DNA of 6,614 nucleotides from DATEOR01 sp046734455 (GTDB lineage Bacteria > Actinomycetota > Thermoleophilia > Gaiellales > Gaiellaceae). A program made the position numbers and the translations under genes. This document shows, one piece after another, positions 1-5,320 of the stretch (positions within the stretch are counted from its first letter, which is position 1; every line of letters starts with the position of its first letter). The notes beneath the pieces were generated by a model. It had not been told where the DNA came from. It did not search any database and worked only from the letters and a program-made list of their open reading frames with translations. The stretch covers positions 1 to 6,614 of the forward strand of contig JBKPRJ010000041.1 in NCBI GenBank assembly GCA_046734455.1, given 5' to 3'.

Positions 1-347
1 TCGCGGGCGGCGAGCGCGGCGCGCACGGCGCGCTCGGGGTCGTCCTCGTGCGCGACCGGAGCCCCGAAGACCGCCATGACCGCGTCGCCGATGAACTTCT
101 CCACGGTGCCGCCGAAGCGCTCGATCTCCGAGCGCAGGCGCGCGTAGTACGGCGAGAGCATCGCGCGCACGTCCTCCGGGTCGAGTTGCTCGGCGCGGCC
201 GGTGAAGCCGACGAGGTCGGCGAAGAAGACCGTGACCACCTTGCGCTCCTCCCGCACGGCGGGCTGATCGGCCTGGAGCGGCGCGCCGCAGCTCATGCAG
301 AAGCGCGCCGTTGCAGGGTTCACGTGGCCACATGCCGGGCAATCCAT
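1..347 (-). CDS. Class III adenylate/guanylate cyclase with N-terminal zinc ribbon (partial, C-terminus off the left edge)
   Basis: The gene reads leftward from the ATG at 347, and 115 codons are visible before the window ends. Residues 1-25 form a double-CxxC zinc ribbon (Cys3, Cys6, Cys17, Cys20; MDCPACGHVN then FCMSCG). The class III nucleotidyl cyclase domain follows from about residue 36. FFADLVGFTG holds the first metal-binding Asp (D43), and EKFIGDAVMAVFG holds the second (D88). Lys84, four residues before D88, sits where class III enzymes carry the lysine that recognises adenine, so cAMP is the likely product. The transition-state Asn/Arg and any C-terminal domains are outside the window. 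In this family the cyclase is often followed by an AAA/NB-ARC-type ATPase and TPR repeats, but none of that can be checked here. No Shine-Dalgarno sequence precedes the ATG. A TACGCT box lies 6 bases upstream, suggesting a leaderless transcript. Family call is secure; substrate is inferred. Confidence 0.93.
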   Translation of the reverse strand, partial: MDCPACGHVNPATARFCMSCGAPLQADQPAVREERKVVTVFFADLVGFTGRAEQLDPEDVRAMLSPYYARLRSEIERFGGTVEKFIGDAVMAVFGAPVAHEDDPERAVRAALAAR

Positions 348-353
348 GCGCCA

Positions 354-359
354 AGCGTA
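354..359 (-). promoter_or_regulatory. Putative -10 box of the cyclase gene (leaderless)
   Basis: On the minus strand TACGCT fits the TAnnnT form of a housekeeping -10 element. It is separated from the ATG at 347 by exactly six bases (TGGCGC), which would place the transcription start at or next to the start codon. No convincing -35 hexamer is seen 16-18 bases upstream. Support comes from the same arrangement at two other genes in this window. Confidence 0.45.
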
Positions 360-405
360 CGCTGCCGGAGACCACACTTCGACCGGGCCGGAGTGCGGCT
401 CCTGC

Positions 406-411
406 TACGGT
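406..411 (+). promoter_or_regulatory. Putative -10 box for the DEAD-box helicase mRNA
   Basis: TACGGT matches TAnnnT and would start transcription near 418, giving an untranslated leader of about 100 bases that contains both stem-loops described below. No good -35 element is visible at normal spacing, so this is a weak call that rests mainly on the structured leader needing an upstream start. Confidence 0.3.
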
Positions 412-418
412 GTGGGCA

Positions 419-509
419 CGGGTAGGCGATCAAGCCTCCCGGTGAGATGAGCTTTCTCGTTTCCCTTTCGGGTTTTTCGAGGTAGGCAAGTCTCGACCCC
501 GAAAGGAAA
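419..509 (+). promoter_or_regulatory. Structured 5' leader of the DEAD-box helicase gene, two stem-loops, second one covering the ribosome binding site
   Basis: Hairpin 1 (419-441) pairs CGGG at 419-422 with CCCG at 438-441, A424 with T437, and GGC at 425-427 with GCC at 434-436. T423 is bulged and the loop is GATCAA. Hairpin 2 (460-509) has 17 pairs: TTT 460-462 with AAA 507-509, CC 464-465 with GG 505-506 (C463 bulged), TTTCGGG 466-472 with CCCGAAA 498-504, and TCGAG 477-481 with CTCGA 492-496. It has a small internal loop (TTTT 473-476 opposite C497) and a 10-base apical loop (482-491). The only Shine-Dalgarno-like sequence before the ATG at 521 is AAAGGAAA (502-509), which lies wholly in the 3' arm. 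Translation should therefore be low while the stem is closed. The pairing is read directly from the sequence; the regulatory role, perhaps control by temperature or by the helicase itself, is inference. Confidence 0.6.
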
Positions 510-520
510 TCGAACAACTT

Positions 521-1690
521 ATGCAGCAATCGTTCCGCGAGCTCGGCGTGTCCTCGTCTGTCGTCGACGCGCTCTCCGCTCGCTCCATCGAAGCGCCGTT
601 TCGCATCCAGGCGCTCGTCCTCCCCGACGCCCTCGGCGGGCTCGACATTCTCGCCAGGGCCCCGACAGGCTCCGGCAAGACCCTCGCCTTCGCCGTTCCG
701 ATCGTGGAACGGACGGAGCCGCCCGACGGCCGGCCTTCGGCGCTCGTCCTCGTCCCCACCCGCGAACTCGCGGGCCAGGTGACCGACGAGCTCCGCTCGC
801 TCGCCAGGCCGAAGCACCTCCGGGTGGAGGCCGCCTACGGCGGCGTGCCGCTCAAGGGCCAGGCCAAGCGCATCAAGGGCGCGCACATCCTCGTCGCCAC
901 CCCGGGCCGCCTCGAGGATCTCGCCGAGCGGCGCCTCGTCGACCTCAGAGGCATCAAGATCCTCGTCCTCGACGAGGCCGACCGCATGCTCGACTTCGGC
1001 TTCAAGCCGCAGGTCGACCGCATCGTGCGCCGCCTCCCCCAGAACCGCCAGACGATGTTCTTCTCGGCCACGCTCGACGGCGAGGTCGGCAGGCTCGCCC
1101 GCGTGTACACGCGGAGCCCCGTCTACTGCGAGGCGGACCTCGCGACCGGCCAGCAGCCGGCCGAGATCGAGCACCGCTTCGTCCCCGTCACGACTGACAC
1201 CAAGGTGAAGACGCTGGCTGAGCACATCCTCGCGTCCGACGGCCTCACGCTCGTCTTCGTGCGGACGAAGCGCGGCGCCGACCGGCTCGTGCACAAGCTC
1301 CGCAGCCACCACGTCGAGGCGGTCGCCATGCACGGGAACCTGAGCCAGAACGCCCGCGAGCGCGCGCTCGCCCGCTTCGGCTCCGGCAAGGTAAGCGCGC
1401 TCGTCGCCACCGACGTGGCCGCGCGCGGACTCGACCTCGAGGGCGTCACGCACGTGATCAACTTCGACCCGCCCGGGGAGGACAAGGGCTACGTCCACCG
1501 CACGGGCCGCACAGGGCGGGCAGGGCGAAGCGGCACCGCGATCACCTTCGTCCTCCCCGAGGAGCAGGGCGAGACGGGCCGGGCGGCCCGCCGCCTCGGG
1601 CACCACGAGGAGTTCGCGGACGCAGGCATGCGCGCGGCGCCCGCGAAGCTCGTCTACACGAGCCGCCGCGGCCGGCGGTCGAAATGGTAG
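521..1690 (+). CDS. DEAD-box ATP-dependent RNA helicase
   Basis: A 389-residue superfamily 2 RNA helicase that should unwind or remodel RNA in the cytoplasm using ATP. All core motifs are present in order: upstream aromatic F5 and Q motif ending at Q30 (PFRIQ where PTPIQ is usual), motif I APTGSGKT (47-54), Ia PTRELA (79-84), GG (107-108), Ib TPGR (127-130), II DEAD (151-154), III SAT (182-184), IV LVFVRTK (244-250), HGNLSQ (271-276), V VATDVAARGLDL (295-306) and VI HRTGRTGRAGRSG (326-338). The ATG at 521 puts F5 the usual 17 residues before the Q motif, supporting this start. The protein is just the two RecA-like domains plus a short basic tail (RRGRRSKW), with no long C-terminal RNA-binding extension, so it resembles the RhlE/DeaD-type core without allowing a firm subfamily name. 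A small basic-protein gene starts 22 bases downstream, and a structured leader precedes it. Confidence 0.97.
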   Translation: MQQSFRELGVSSSVVDALSARSIEAPFRIQALVLPDALGGLDILARAPTGSGKTLAFAVPIVERTEPPDGRPSALVLVPTRELAGQVTDELRSLARPKHLRVEAAYGGVPLKGQAKRIKGAHILVATPGRLEDLAERRLVDLRGIKILVLDEADRMLDFGFKPQVDRIVRRLPQNRQTMFFSATLDGEVGRLARVYTRSPVYCEADLATGQQPAEIEHRFVPVTTDTKVKTLAEHILASDGLTLVFVRTKRGADRLVHKLRSHHVEAVAMHGNLSQNARERALARFGSGKVSALVATDVAARGLDLEGVTHVINFDPPGEDKGYVHRTGRTGRAGRSGTAITFVLPEEQGETGRAARRLGHHEEFADAGMRAAPAKLVYTSRRGRRSKW

Positions 1691-1712
1691 GTATCTGCGG
1701 GAGGGGGCGCTG

Positions 1713-1889
1713 ATGGCGAAGAAACGACAGACGTTTTCCAAGATGAGCCGCGACCGCGAGCTCAAGGAGAAGCGCGCGGCGAAGGCGGCGAAGCGGGAAG
1801 AGCGAAAGCGCCTGCGGGCCGAAGGGATCGATCCCCTCGAGGAGCAGCTCAACCCTGACGCAAACCCTTCTGCCCCCGATAGTGATTGA
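1713..1889 (+). CDS. 58-residue highly basic conserved-type small protein, next to the RNA helicase
   Basis: The ATG at 1713 follows a strong ribosome binding site (GGGAGGGGG, 1699-1707, about 5-8 bases away), and the frame ends at TGA 1887-1889. The product starts MAKKRQTFSKMSRDRELKEK. Residues 1-37 are dominated by Lys, Arg, Glu and Ala and should form one long charged helix. Residues 38-58 (GIDPLEEQLNPDANPSAPDSD) are acidic and probably disordered. There is no signal peptide or membrane segment. It begins 22 bases after the helicase stop, so the two are likely cotranscribed. I recall similar short Lys/Arg-rich proteins opening with MxKKRQTFxKxxRE-like sequences in actinobacteria, but no function is known to me. 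RNA or ribosome binding is an inference from charge and context. Confidence 0.8.
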   Translation: MAKKRQTFSKMSRDRELKEKRAAKAAKREERKRLRAEGIDPLEEQLNPDANPSAPDSD

Positions 1890-1902
1890 CGTAGAGAGCG
1901 GT

Positions 1903-1908
1903 TAGGAT
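1903..1908 (+). promoter_or_regulatory. TAGGAT: possible -10 box or ribosome binding site of the lipoprotein gene
   Basis: TAGGAT fits TAnnnT and ends eight bases before the TTG at 1917, giving a leaderless or nearly leaderless transcript if used. Its AGGA core (1904-1907) could equally act as a Shine-Dalgarno sequence nine bases from the start. TTGACG at 1886-1891 looks like a -35 hexamer but is only 11 bases from this box, too close for a normal promoter. Confidence 0.35.
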
Positions 1909-1916
1909 CGGGCCTC

Positions 1917-2606
1917 TTGAAGGCCCTCCTCCTCACGCTTGCCGCGATTGCGGCCCTCGGACTCGCCGCGTGTGACAGCGGCAGCGAGGCTACGAGCACG
2001 GGGCCGCTCGCGCTCGAGCAGCGAGTCGTAACCGCGGAGGATGCGCCCGACGCGAAGCCGGACCCCGTCGAGACGGGCGTGACCGTCTCGACGCCGGAAG
2101 AGTTCATCGACCAGTTGGGCGAGTCGTTCATCGATCCGAGCGACGAGGACGTCGCCGCCTTCGAGTCGGCCGGATTCGTCCAGGCGATCGACGACACGCT
2201 CTTCCTGCCGCTGGGCGACGTCACCACGCATTCCCGCGCCAACCCGCACATCCGCACCACCGTGATGCAGTTCCAGTCGGCCGAGGGTGCGAAGACCGCC
2301 GTGGCCATCGAGCACGCGGACAATCTGAGGCCCTGCCCCGAGAACTGCGCCACGTCGGCCGAGGAGTTCGACGTCGACGACATCCCGGGCGCTCTCGGCT
2401 CCAGGCGCTACGCGACCCAGGAGTCGATCGACGCGACAGGCGCGAATGACGTCCAGCCGTACGAGGACTACCAGATCGTCTTCTCGGACGGCGTGTTCGC
2501 TTATCGCGTCCGGTTGCACGGTTCGCCCGGCTCGGTCACGGAGGATCAGGCGAAGGACATCGCGCAGTCGCTCTACGACCGCGTGCACGGCCGGCCCGCC
2601 GGTTAG
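1917..2606 (+). CDS. Putative secreted lipoprotein of unknown function
   Basis: A 229-residue protein starting at TTG 1917. The N-terminus MKALLLTLAAIAALGLAACD is a lipoprotein signal peptide: Lys2, a hydrophobic run over residues 3-16, and lipobox LAAC with the lipidated cysteine at position 19. This both supports the TTG start and predicts anchoring on the outer face of the membrane. After the cysteine comes a Ser/Thr/Gly linker (20-30) and an acidic, soluble domain to the end. Cys140 and Cys144 (RPCPENC) may form a disulfide, as expected outside the cell. The C-terminal part alternates likely strands (DYQIVFSDGVFAYRVRLHG, 184-202) with a final helix (TEDQAKDIAQSLYDRVHG). I do not recognise a named domain. 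The gene starts 27 bases after the basic small protein and could share its transcript or use its own promoter. Confidence 0.85.
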   Translation: MKALLLTLAAIAALGLAACDSGSEATSTGPLALEQRVVTAEDAPDAKPDPVETGVTVSTPEEFIDQLGESFIDPSDEDVAAFESAGFVQAIDDTLFLPLGDVTTHSRANPHIRTTVMQFQSAEGAKTAVAIEHADNLRPCPENCATSAEEFDVDDIPGALGSRRYATQESIDATGANDVQPYEDYQIVFSDGVFAYRVRLHGSPGSVTEDQAKDIAQSLYDRVHGRPAG

Positions 2607-2649
2607 CAGAGCACGTGTCGCCGCCCGCCGTCGCGGGAAACTACGCGCA

Positions 2650-2655
2650 TACGCT
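2650..2655 (+). promoter_or_regulatory. Putative -10 box for the 140-residue protein gene
   Basis: TACGCT, followed by T, is identical to the box found before the cyclase gene. Here it lies 30 bases before the ATG at 2686, leaving room for a short leader with a real ribosome binding site. No clear -35 element is seen. Confidence 0.35.
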
Positions 2656-2685
2656 TGCAAAGGACACGTCGAGACGGGAGGGCCG

Positions 2686-3108
2686 ATGGCCACGAAAGCT
2701 GATTTCACCGAGGAAGAGTGGGAGACCCTGCAGAAGGGCGTCACTGGCGCCGGCTTCTGGATGACGATCGCCGACCGCGGCTTCTTCGACACGTTCAAGG
2801 AGTCCGCCGCGATGGCGAAGCACCTCGGCGCCGCACGCCAGAACTCGGAGAGCACGCTCGTGCGCGACCTCGGCGACACGAAGGGGACGGGCTTCGGCTG
2901 GCGCTCTTCGCCGGAGGAAATCGAGGGCGAGACGATCGGTGCTCTTGTCGCGGCGCAGCACATCCTGGAGACGAAGGCCCCGGACGAGCTTGCGGCCTAT
3001 CGCGCGTTCGTCCTGGACGTGGCACAGTCGGTGGGCGCCGCGGCCGAAGGCGGCGAAACCGCGGAGGCGGGGACGCTCGAGAAGATCAGAACCGCCGTCG
3101 GCGCCTAG
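2686..3108 (+). CDS. Conserved-type hypothetical protein, 140 residues, mostly helical
   Basis: The start is the ATG at 2686, preceded by GGGAGGG (2676-2682). The open frame extends further upstream to 2446, but that part lies inside the lipoprotein gene and reads as Arg/Ser-rich shadow sequence. The protein opens MATKADFTEEEWETLQKGVT and appears to be a soluble bundle of amphipathic helices: about 7-20, 32-50, 76-98 and 99-120, with a Gly/Ala/Glu-rich tail. There is no signal peptide, membrane segment, metal motif or recognisable active site. The DFTxEEWETL opening reminds me of small actinobacterial proteins loosely likened to the TerB tellurite-resistance fold, but the similarity is too weak for a name. 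It stands alone between a lipoprotein gene 79 bases upstream and the DNA helicase gene 103 bases downstream. Confidence 0.82.
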   Translation: MATKADFTEEEWETLQKGVTGAGFWMTIADRGFFDTFKESAAMAKHLGAARQNSESTLVRDLGDTKGTGFGWRSSPEEIEGETIGALVAAQHILETKAPDELAAYRAFVLDVAQSVGAAAEGGETAEAGTLEKIRTAVGA

Positions 3109-3175
3109 CGACGCGCGAGCAGTAGTCGGTCGCGCTTCATGGCGCGCAACGTGCGCACGATTCTCGCGACGGCCA

Positions 3176-3205
3176 TTGCAGGGCGCCCGATCGACCTCCT
3201 AGGGT
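3176..3205 (+). promoter_or_regulatory. Putative promoter of the UvrD2-like helicase gene (leaderless)
   Basis: TTGCAG (3176-3181) and TAGGGT (3200-3205) are separated by 18 bases, the best -35/-10 pair in the window. The -10 box ends six bases (GCAACC) before the GTG at 3212, so the transcript should begin at or very near the start codon. AGGG inside the box could alternatively serve as a weak Shine-Dalgarno sequence. Confidence 0.5.
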
Positions 3206-3211
3206 GCAACC

Positions 3212-5116
3212 GTGGACTCGACCGGGGTCTTCGAGGGGCTGAACCCTGAGCAGCGCCGCGCCGTCGAAGCGGTGCGCGGACCGGTCTGCATCCTCGCCGG
3301 CGCCGGCTCCGGCAAGACAACGACGATCACGCGCCGCATCGCAAATCAGGTCGTGACGGGCGCGTTCGCCCCGTCGCAGATCCTCGCCGTCACGTTCACC
3401 GACAAGGCGGCCGGCGAGCTGCGCGCCCGGCTCGCGCGCCTCGGCGTCACGGGAGTTCCGGCGAGAACCTTTCACGCGGCCGCCCTCGCCCAGCTCCATC
3501 ATTTTGCTCCGGAGAGGACCGGGTCCGTCCTCCCATCGAAGGCGCTCCTCGTCAGACAGAGCGCCGGCTCGCTCCCGCGGCCGTTCCGCTTCCGCCCGCT
3601 CGCCGACCTCGCGAATGAGATCGAGTGGGCGAAGAACCGCCGCCTGACGCCCGCGAAGTACCTCGAGGGGCTCGGCGAGCACGAACCGCCGGTGCCGCCC
3701 GACCTCATGGCGGGCGTCTTCTCGGGCTACGAGCGCCGCAAGGAAGCGCAGAGTCTCCTCGACTTCGAGGACCTGCTCGAGCTCGCCGTCCGCCTCTACG
3801 ACGAGGACGAGCCGGCGCGCGAGACGTTCCGCGCGCGCTACCACGCGTTCACAGTCGACGAGTACCAGGACGTCAACCTCCTGCAGCAGAGCCTCCTCGA
3901 CCGTTGGCTCGGCGAGCGCGACGACGTCTGCGTCGTCGGCGACGACTACCAGTCGATCTATTCGTTCACGGGCGCGACGCCGGAGCATCTCCTCGCCATG
4001 CCGAGGCGGTTTCCGGACGCGATGGTCATCCGACTCGAGCGCAACTACCGCTCGACGCCCGAGATCCTCGCGTTCGCAAACCGGCTCGTGCCGAGGCTCG
4101 GCGGGTCGGAGAAGGTGCTGACCGCGACGCGGCCCTCCGGAGAGGAACCTCTCGCCCGGCCCGAGCCGCTCGTCGAGAGCGAGGTCGCCGCCGTCGTCAC
4201 GCGCATCGAGGCGTTGCGCGGCGAAGGCGTTCCACTCGAAGAGATCGCGATTCTGTACCGGATCAACTCGCAGTCCGAGGACTTCGAGGAGGCTCTCTCG
4301 CACGCCGGCATCCCCTACCAGGTGCGCGGCGGCGCCTTCCTCGCCAGGCCGGCGGCGCGGCACATGCTGCGCGCCCTGCGACGCTCGGGCGAGGCGCCGG
4401 CCGCCGAGACGGTGCGGGCGACCGCGCAGGCTCAGGGTCTCCTCGCCGAGATTCCCGGCGGGCTCGGCGAGGAGGAGGCGACCAGGCAGGCCGACCTCGC
4501 CCGCCTCGTCCGGCTCGCCGAGGAGTTCGACGACGGCACCAGGACGGCCGCCGACTTCCTCGACGACCTCCAGGAGCGCTTTCAAGGCGAATCGCAGGGG
4601 CGCGGCGTCAACCTGCTCACCTACCACCGCGCCAAGGGTCTCGAGTTCGAGGCGGTCTTCCTGCCGCGGCTCGAAGAGGGGCTGCTGCCGTACAAGCGCT
4701 CCCGCAGCGCGGAGGCGCTCGCCGAGGAGCGGCGACTCCTTTACGTCGGCGTCACGCGCGCGAAGTCGTGGCTCTTCCTCAGCTGGTCCGCGAACGGCAA
4801 GCCGAGCCGCTTCCTTGCCGAGTTGGGCGTGCGGAGGCCCGCAGCGCCGAAGGCCGAGACCGCGCTCGACGGCGTGCCCGCTGCACGCTTCGCCGCCCTC
4901 AAGCGCTGGCGGCTCGAGCAATCGCGGTCAGAGGAAGTGCCCGCCTTCGTCGTCTTCAGCAACCGGACGCTCGAGGAGATCGCCCGCGTGGACCCCGGAA
5001 CGCTCGGCGAGCTTGCCGCCGTGTCCGGCGTCGGCCCGGCGAAGCTCGAGCGCTACGGCGAGCCGGTTCTCGCCGAGCTCGCGGCTCTGCGGAGCGCCGA
5101 GTCGATCGCCTCCTGA
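3212..5116 (+). CDS. uvrD2: UvrD2-like ATP-dependent DNA helicase (superfamily 1A) with C-terminal HRDC domain
   Basis: A 634-residue helicase of the UvrD/PcrA group, expected to unwind DNA 3' to 5' in repair. Visible motifs: Q motif LNPEQRRAV (10-18), Walker A AGSGKT (31-36), Ia AVTFTDKAAGELRAR (59-73), TFH (86-88), Walker B VDEYQD (215-220), III VVGDDYQSIYSFTGA (241-255), IV LERNYRST (275-282), V LLTYHRAKGLEFE (468-480) and VI RRLLYVGVTRAK (507-518). An HRDC domain follows at about 562-630 (PAFVVFSNRTLEEIARVDPGTLGELAAVSGVGPAKLERYG), the mark of actinobacterial UvrD2 rather than UvrD1/PcrA. Two oddities: only about 185 residues lie between motifs IV and V, so subdomain 2B is clearly shorter than in PcrA, and the linker before HRDC has no cysteines, whereas mycobacterial UvrD2 carries a CxxC-14-CxxC module there. 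The GTG start lies ten codons before the Q motif, as the family expects. The gene appears monocistronic. Confidence 0.95.
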   Translation: MDSTGVFEGLNPEQRRAVEAVRGPVCILAGAGSGKTTTITRRIANQVVTGAFAPSQILAVTFTDKAAGELRARLARLGVTGVPARTFHAAALAQLHHFAPERTGSVLPSKALLVRQSAGSLPRPFRFRPLADLANEIEWAKNRRLTPAKYLEGLGEHEPPVPPDLMAGVFSGYERRKEAQSLLDFEDLLELAVRLYDEDEPARETFRARYHAFTVDEYQDVNLLQQSLLDRWLGERDDVCVVGDDYQSIYSFTGATPEHLLAMPRRFPDAMVIRLERNYRSTPEILAFANRLVPRLGGSEKVLTATRPSGEEPLARPEPLVESEVAAVVTRIEALRGEGVPLEEIAILYRINSQSEDFEEALSHAGIPYQVRGGAFLARPAARHMLRALRRSGEAPAAETVRATAQAQGLLAEIPGGLGEEEATRQADLARLVRLAEEFDDGTRTAADFLDDLQERFQGESQGRGVNLLTYHRAKGLEFEAVFLPRLEEGLLPYKRSRSAEALAEERRLLYVGVTRAKSWLFLSWSANGKPSRFLAELGVRRPAAPKAETALDGVPAARFAALKRWRLEQSRSEEVPAFVVFSNRTLEEIARVDPGTLGELAAVSGVGPAKLERYGEPVLAELAALRSAESIAS

Positions 5117-5142
5117 CGACGAGTCGAAGCGCGTGAGAACGA

Positions 5143-5171
5143 GGAGGGGGCGGCTCGCGGCCGCCCCCTCC
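5143..5171 (+). terminator. Strong GC hairpin downstream of the DNA helicase, likely terminator without a U-tract
   Basis: A perfect 12-base-pair stem pairs 5143-5154 (GGAGGGGGCGGC) with 5160-5171 (GCCGCCCCCTCC), with a five-base loop TCGCG, and starts 26 bases after the TGA at 5116. No run of T follows on either strand, so it is a U-less hairpin as often described in high-GC bacteria. Being symmetrical, it could also stop leftward transcription from the dehydrogenase gene. Confidence 0.55.
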
Positions 5172-5188
5172 GGTCGATGCAGAGCGTC

Positions 5189-5224
5189 TCGGCTACGGAG
5201 TCGGATCGAGTCCCGACCAGCCGA
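5189..5224. repeat. Inverted repeat: two-part hairpin
   Basis: TCGGCT (5189-5194) pairs with AGCCGA (5219-5224), enclosing a second stem GTCGG (5200-5204) with CCGAC (5213-5217). An asymmetric internal loop (ACGGA opposite C) separates the two stems. No protein-coding reading explains the symmetry. Confidence 0.5.
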
Positions 5225-5252
5225 AGATGTCCGTGTTCCTGCCGCTCGACGT

Positions 5253-5282
5253 CGTAGGCCATGCGTTACACAACGGCCTACG
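5253..5282. repeat. Inverted repeat: 8 + 3 bp bulged hairpin
   Basis: CGTAGGCC (5253-5260) is the exact reverse complement of GGCCTACG (5275-5282). Inside it GTT (5265-5267) pairs with AAC (5272-5274) around an ACAC loop, leaving ATGC as a four-base bulge on one side. It may be a second terminator serving the leftward gene or part of a small structured RNA. Confidence 0.5.
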
Positions 5283-5320
5283 GATCGACGGACAAAAGCA
5301 CCCTTGCGGGCAGCCGCGGG

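Larger units (their letters stand above)
5117..5320. other. Structured intergenic region between convergent genes
   Basis: This 204-base gap separates the stop codons of the DNA helicase (plus) and the dehydrogenase (minus). It carries three successive inverted repeats, at 5143-5171, 5189-5224 and 5253-5282. Short frames on both strands cross it, but none has a ribosome binding site or reads like a protein, so I see no gene. It is probably the transcription-termination zone for both neighbours; a small RNA is possible. Confidence 0.5.

Noticed and set aside
1886..1908. TTGACG and TAGGAT as a promoter pair before the lipoprotein gene
   Set aside because: The spacer is only 11 bases, far short of the usual 16-18; only the TAGGAT box is kept as a possibility.
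320..2383. Very long open frame on the minus strand (687 codons) antisense to the RNA helicase and lipoprotein genes
   Set aside because: It lies opposite genes with complete family motifs or a clear signal peptide; its translation is low-complexity Ser/Arg/Ala/Glu text typical of the antisense frame in GC-rich DNA.
2446..2685. Upstream extension of the 140-residue protein to the ATG at 2446
   Set aside because: The extra 80 residues overlap the lipoprotein gene and are Arg/Ser/Thr-rich shadow sequence; the ATG at 2686 has a strong ribosome binding site.
3137..4921. 594-codon minus-strand frame opposite the UvrD2-like gene
   Set aside because: Arg/Ala/Leu/Glu-rich antisense shadow with no recognisable motif, while the plus strand carries every UvrD motif in order.
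3625..5136. 503-codon plus-strand frame overlapping the UvrD2-like gene
   Set aside because: Arg/Ala/Pro-rich +1 shadow of the helicase gene.
5189..5224. tRNA-like T-arm (GGATCGAGTCC) in the convergent spacer
   Set aside because: The stem and loop lengths do not fit a T-arm, and no acceptor, D or anticodon arms can be drawn around it.
5053..5262. 69-codon minus-strand frame starting at the ATG at 5262
   Set aside because: It runs through the terminator hairpin into the 3' end of the helicase gene, has no ribosome binding site, and its sequence is not protein-like beyond the first residues.
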